Shown here: positions 61,831 to 64,000 of the stretch, one piece after another
Numbering within the stretch: the stretch's first letter is position 1
Layout of the letters: each line of letters starts with the position of its first letter
NCBI GenBank assembly: GCA_016125085.1
Contig: WGMM01000040.1
Span: forward strand, 1-64,000
From: a bacterium
GTDB lineage: Bacteria; Planctomycetota; Planctomycetia; Isosphaerales; Isosphaeraceae
Direction: 5' to 3'
DNA: 64,000 nucleotides
Program-made: the position numbers and the translations under genes
The notes under the pieces: generated by a model
Told to the model about the DNA's origin: nothing
Databases searched by the model: none
The model's input: only the letters and a program-made list of their open reading frames with translations

Positions 61831-64000
61831 AGGCTGATCTGAATCGCTCCCTTGAGAAAAACCGGGGGTTCATCGCCATTGACGACTCGCACGGGCCGGT
61901 TGAGCGGTGCCGCCGCAATGATGTTTCCGCTGGTCGAGGCGTCATAGATCACGAGCCACTTGAGGTAGCCCCAGTCGGCGGTAGGGGCCGGGAATTGTGC
62001 GGTCGCCTTGTTCTGCCAGATGTAGCCGGAATCGAAAGTCTCTTCCCAGTACGTCGAGCTCCGCGTCATCGCAACGCGGGCATAGCTTCCCGTGCCTGGT
62101 TCTGTCGCTGTCGGTATGGACAAGTCGACGGACGTTGACGACAGGCCGAGATAAAGCGTTGAAGGGATTCCAGACGGGAACGATCCGCCGAGCAGCCAGT
62201 CAAGAATCTGATTTGCGATCGTCGTGACGAATCCCGAAGTCGAAAGCCGTTGCCCGATGACAAGGTTTCCGCTCGATAGCGTGTAGGTGTTCCCGGCCAT
62301 TCCGTACCATGACGACGGATCGACCCGGTTTGTGCGGCCTGCGATTGCCAACGACGGGGACGATCCAAGGTGAAAGCCGAACGACCAACGGCGACGGATG
62401 CGAACGGTCCAGTCGGACGTGTTGTTCCCGTTGACGGTGATATTCGCGTTCGTCGCCTTCGTTCGGCTTGATGCCGACGCGAAATAGCTGCCCGGAGTCA
62501 GGTTTCCGGTCGAAAAAAACGTGTCACCGGATACTCCGGTCGTGATGTGCGAAATAAAGTCGCCACCCCAGCGAAGTTGAAATGCCGAACGATCCGGGGC
62601 CGTCGATCCGGTCAGGAGCGTTCCGAGCGCCGAGCGGGAGAAACCGGCAGTCATGGACGTGATATCGACCGTCGTAGAGCCTGAGACCGGCCACGGGATC
62701 GAGGCTGTCAGGTATGTTCCCGCCCGTACGTTCGCGCTCAATGCGTGCTGATACCGGTTCGATCCGTTGAACGCCACGGGAATCCACGTCGGTTGCGTTC
62801 CGGCCTGCTGGATCACTTCGGCGTTGGTCGAGTGTGTCGCTCGCCAGATCGACGGCGCACCTTCGGCGGGATTCGCGACGTGAACCTCATGCATCCGGTT
62901 GACGAATCCGCCGCACGGGGGCAGGCCATAAGATCGACGGTCGACTGTCTTGACCGCTGCGAACTGAGGGTTCGTCGTGTTCGACCCGTAGGTGTCGAGA
63001 TACTCGTTCACGTCGTTAATGTAATGGTGTCCGTCTACCTCCACTTCGCCGTAGATATCCTTTCCGCGAGCGGTGAGGATCGTGTTTCCCGCCCCGAAAC
63101 CGGTGCGTTTGATATCGACGCGAACCTTGGCGGATGAATTCGGCATCGTGTCATCCACGTAGACGCCATGCCCTGCGGCATCGCCAAAGTTCACATCTCG
63201 GATCACGACACGATTATTCGGATGGTTGTAGGCTTTCTGGACGTAGATGCCAGGACCGCCAGGGGCATACATAACGCCTTCCATATTGAAGTTCCCGTTG
63301 CGGAGCGTCAGGCCCGCATTGAGACTTGAACCGGCAAGGCAGCGGATGTAACCGGTCGAATCGGCGTCATATTCGAGGCCGTAAAAGCCGTCAAGAAATA
63401 GCTCCGAACCCGTGCATAGGATCATGCAGTTTCGAGCGTAACCGAAATCCCAGTTTTCGCCCCAGACTGACGCATCGGATATATGGATGCCGTGCGATGG
63501 CTTCAGATTCCGGAATCGCAGCGGATAACATGTCCGGTTTCGCAGCATGCCCACGCTGAAATAGAAGCCATCCGAAAACCGCATATTTTCGAGCGAGACG
63601 TTGAGAATCGCACCGATCAGGATGGCGCATGAGTTTTGGTGATTGTCGCGGCTCTTGATATTGAAATCGCGGAATACGATGTTCTTTTTCGTGCTCGTGA
63701 TCGCATCGCCGTTTTTCTTTGGGTGCATATAGCCCCAGACCGGCTTACGGCCACGCGAAAACGCCTTGAGAATCATGTCATCGTTGGACGATGCAGGACT
63801 CCACGAATTGTAAGTTTCGTTCGCCATCCATCCGATCGCCGATGAATCCGAATCCGCTCCGGACGTATAAGGCCACACGAACGAATCGTCTGCCGCCGCC
63901 CCGCCTATTTTCGTGGTCGTGTCGCCCACGTTCCCTAGGGCGTGCTTGAACGCCTTGAAGCACGAAACGAGCAGGACCGTATAGTCCTTCCAGTTCGATC
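61827..64000 (-). CDS. Phage tail-fibre-like beta-helix protein, 5' end outside the window
   Basis: The frame stays open to the window edge, giving more than 720 residues. Internal GTG 63929 is a possible start, but the frame continues upstream (…FKAFKHALGN). The middle (about 80-330) looks like a right-handed parallel beta-helix (IVFRDFNIKSRDN, VSLENMRFSDGFYF, VVIRDVNFGDAAGHGVYVDD), as in pectate-lyase-like tailspikes. The C-terminus (about 570-700) with ILDWLLGGSFPSGIPSTLYL, ARVAMTRS and LKWLVIYDASTSGN resembles a domain seen in phage tail proteins. It could bind or cut a surface glycan. Confidence 0.75.
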   Translation of the reverse strand, partial: SNWKDYTVLLVSCFKAFKHALGNVGDTTTKIGGAAADDSFVWPYTSGADSDSSAIGWMANETYNSWSPASSNDDMILKAFSRGRKPVWGYMHPKKNGDAITSTKKNIVFRDFNIKSRDNHQNSCAILIGAILNVSLENMRFSDGFYFSVGMLRNRTCYPLRFRNLKPSHGIHISDASVWGENWDFGYARNCMILCTGSELFLDGFYGLEYDADSTGYIRCLAGSSLNAGLTLRNGNFNMEGVMYAPGGPGIYVQKAYNHPNNRVVIRDVNFGDAAGHGVYVDDTMPNSSAKVRVDIKRTGFGAGNTILTARGKDIYGEVEVDGHHYINDVNEYLDTYGSNTTNPQFAAVKTVDRRSYGLPPCGGFVNRMHEVHVANPAEGAPSIWRATHSTNAEVIQQAGTQPTWIPVAFNGSNRYQHALSANVRAGTYLTASIPWPVSGSTTVDITSMTAGFSRSALGTLLTGSTAPDRSAFQLRWGGDFISHITTGVSGDTFFSTGNLTPGSYFASASSRTKATNANITVNGNNTSDWTVRIRRRWSFGFHLGSSPSLAIAGRTNRVDPSSWYGMAGNTYTLSSGNLVIGQRLSTSGFVTTIANQILDWLLGGSFPSGIPSTLYLGLSSTSVDLSIPTATEPGTGSYARVAMTRSSTYWEETFDSGYIWQNKATAQFPAPTADWGYLKWLVIYDASTSGNIIAAAPLNRPVRVVNGDEPPVFLKGAIQISL

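Larger units (their letters stand above)
57591..64000. mobile_element. Integrated element (probable prophage), left end at tRNA-Arg
   Basis: The right 6.4 kb of the window: tRNA-Arg(CCT), a tyrosine integrase reading away from it, small unknown genes, convergent minus-strand genes including a ribbon-helix-helix-like protein and, at the window edge, a large beta-helix protein with a phage tail-fibre-like C-terminus. Typically a copy of the 3' tRNA end would mark the right attachment site; it must lie beyond 64000. The other phage genes (head, portal, terminase) are not in view, so 'prophage' is probable but not proven. Confidence 0.7.

Noticed and set aside
61827..64000. Diversity-generating retroelement target in the tail-fibre-like gene
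   Set aside because: No reverse transcriptase or template repeat is visible in the window.

Overview
The window looks like the chromosome of a planctomycete, most likely of the Isosphaeraceae or a near relative. The evidence is GC-rich coding sequence and a set of families typical of that phylum: a DUF1501 protein, a PVC-type heme-binding dehydrogenase with a CxxCH site, a DUF1559 pseudopilin-like protein, two PEP-CTERM proteins, a HYExAFE-family protein, an LEPR-type N-terminus, a McsA/McsB arginine-kinase set and a Ser/Thr kinase. No 16S rRNA gene is present, so the placement rests on gene content.

Layout. 1-7.1 kb: an unidentified truncated gene, an inverted-repeat region, an LEPR-like protein, a sugar-nucleotide/glycosyltransferase group (SDR epimerase, GDP-fucose-synthase-like SDR, GT4), moaB and trpE. 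7.1-14.4 kb: coaD and bioF on the minus strand; then a PhoPQ-activated-pathogenicity-related esterase-like protein, a YkgJ-type cysteine-cluster protein, a HYExAFE protein with a PD-(D/E)XK-like motif, a small secreted protein, bioB, and a ketoacyl-ACP synthase overlapping bioB. 14.6-18.2 kb: a PEP-CTERM protein, then two McsA-like proteins and McsB. 18.3-22.8 kb (minus): DUF1559 protein, small membrane protein, Ser/Thr kinase with a possible YbjN/T3SS-chaperone-like tail, xylose isomerase. 23.1-30.4 kb: an apparent operon of two exported TPR proteins, ExbB/TolQ, two ExbD/TolR, a membrane protein and a single-EamA protein. 30.6-34.9 kb: a Tat-exported alpha/beta hydrolase, a REP-associated tyrosine transposase (RAYT) flanked by REP-like palindromes, a low-molecular-weight PTP-like protein and an unknown gene.

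35.1-42.9 kb: a TetR regulator with a palindromic operator just downstream of its own promoter, a lipoprotein adaptor, an RND pump, and an M60-like metallopeptidase translationally overlapping the pump. 42.9-48.2 kb: DUF1501 protein divergent from the PVC-type heme protein. 48.3-53.5 kb (minus): DoxX-like protein and a second RND/adaptor pair. 53.7-57.5 kb: a PEP-CTERM protein, two tandem membrane-anchored beta-roll-repeat paralogs, and an SDR reductase.

57.6 kb to the window end is the left end of an integrated element, probably a prophage: tRNA-Arg(CCT), a tyrosine integrase reading away from it, two small plus-strand genes, then a convergent minus-strand block of small genes and a tail-fibre-like beta-helix protein that runs off the window. 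The element carries a perfect palindromic operator over a strong minus-strand promoter.

The strongest items for follow-up are the RAYT/REP pair, the HYExAFE protein, the ketoacyl synthase overlapping bioB, the McsA-McsA'-McsB arrangement, the kinase with a chaperone-like tail, and the TPR-ExbB-ExbD-ExbD operon. All family assignments come from reading motifs by eye; no database search was run.
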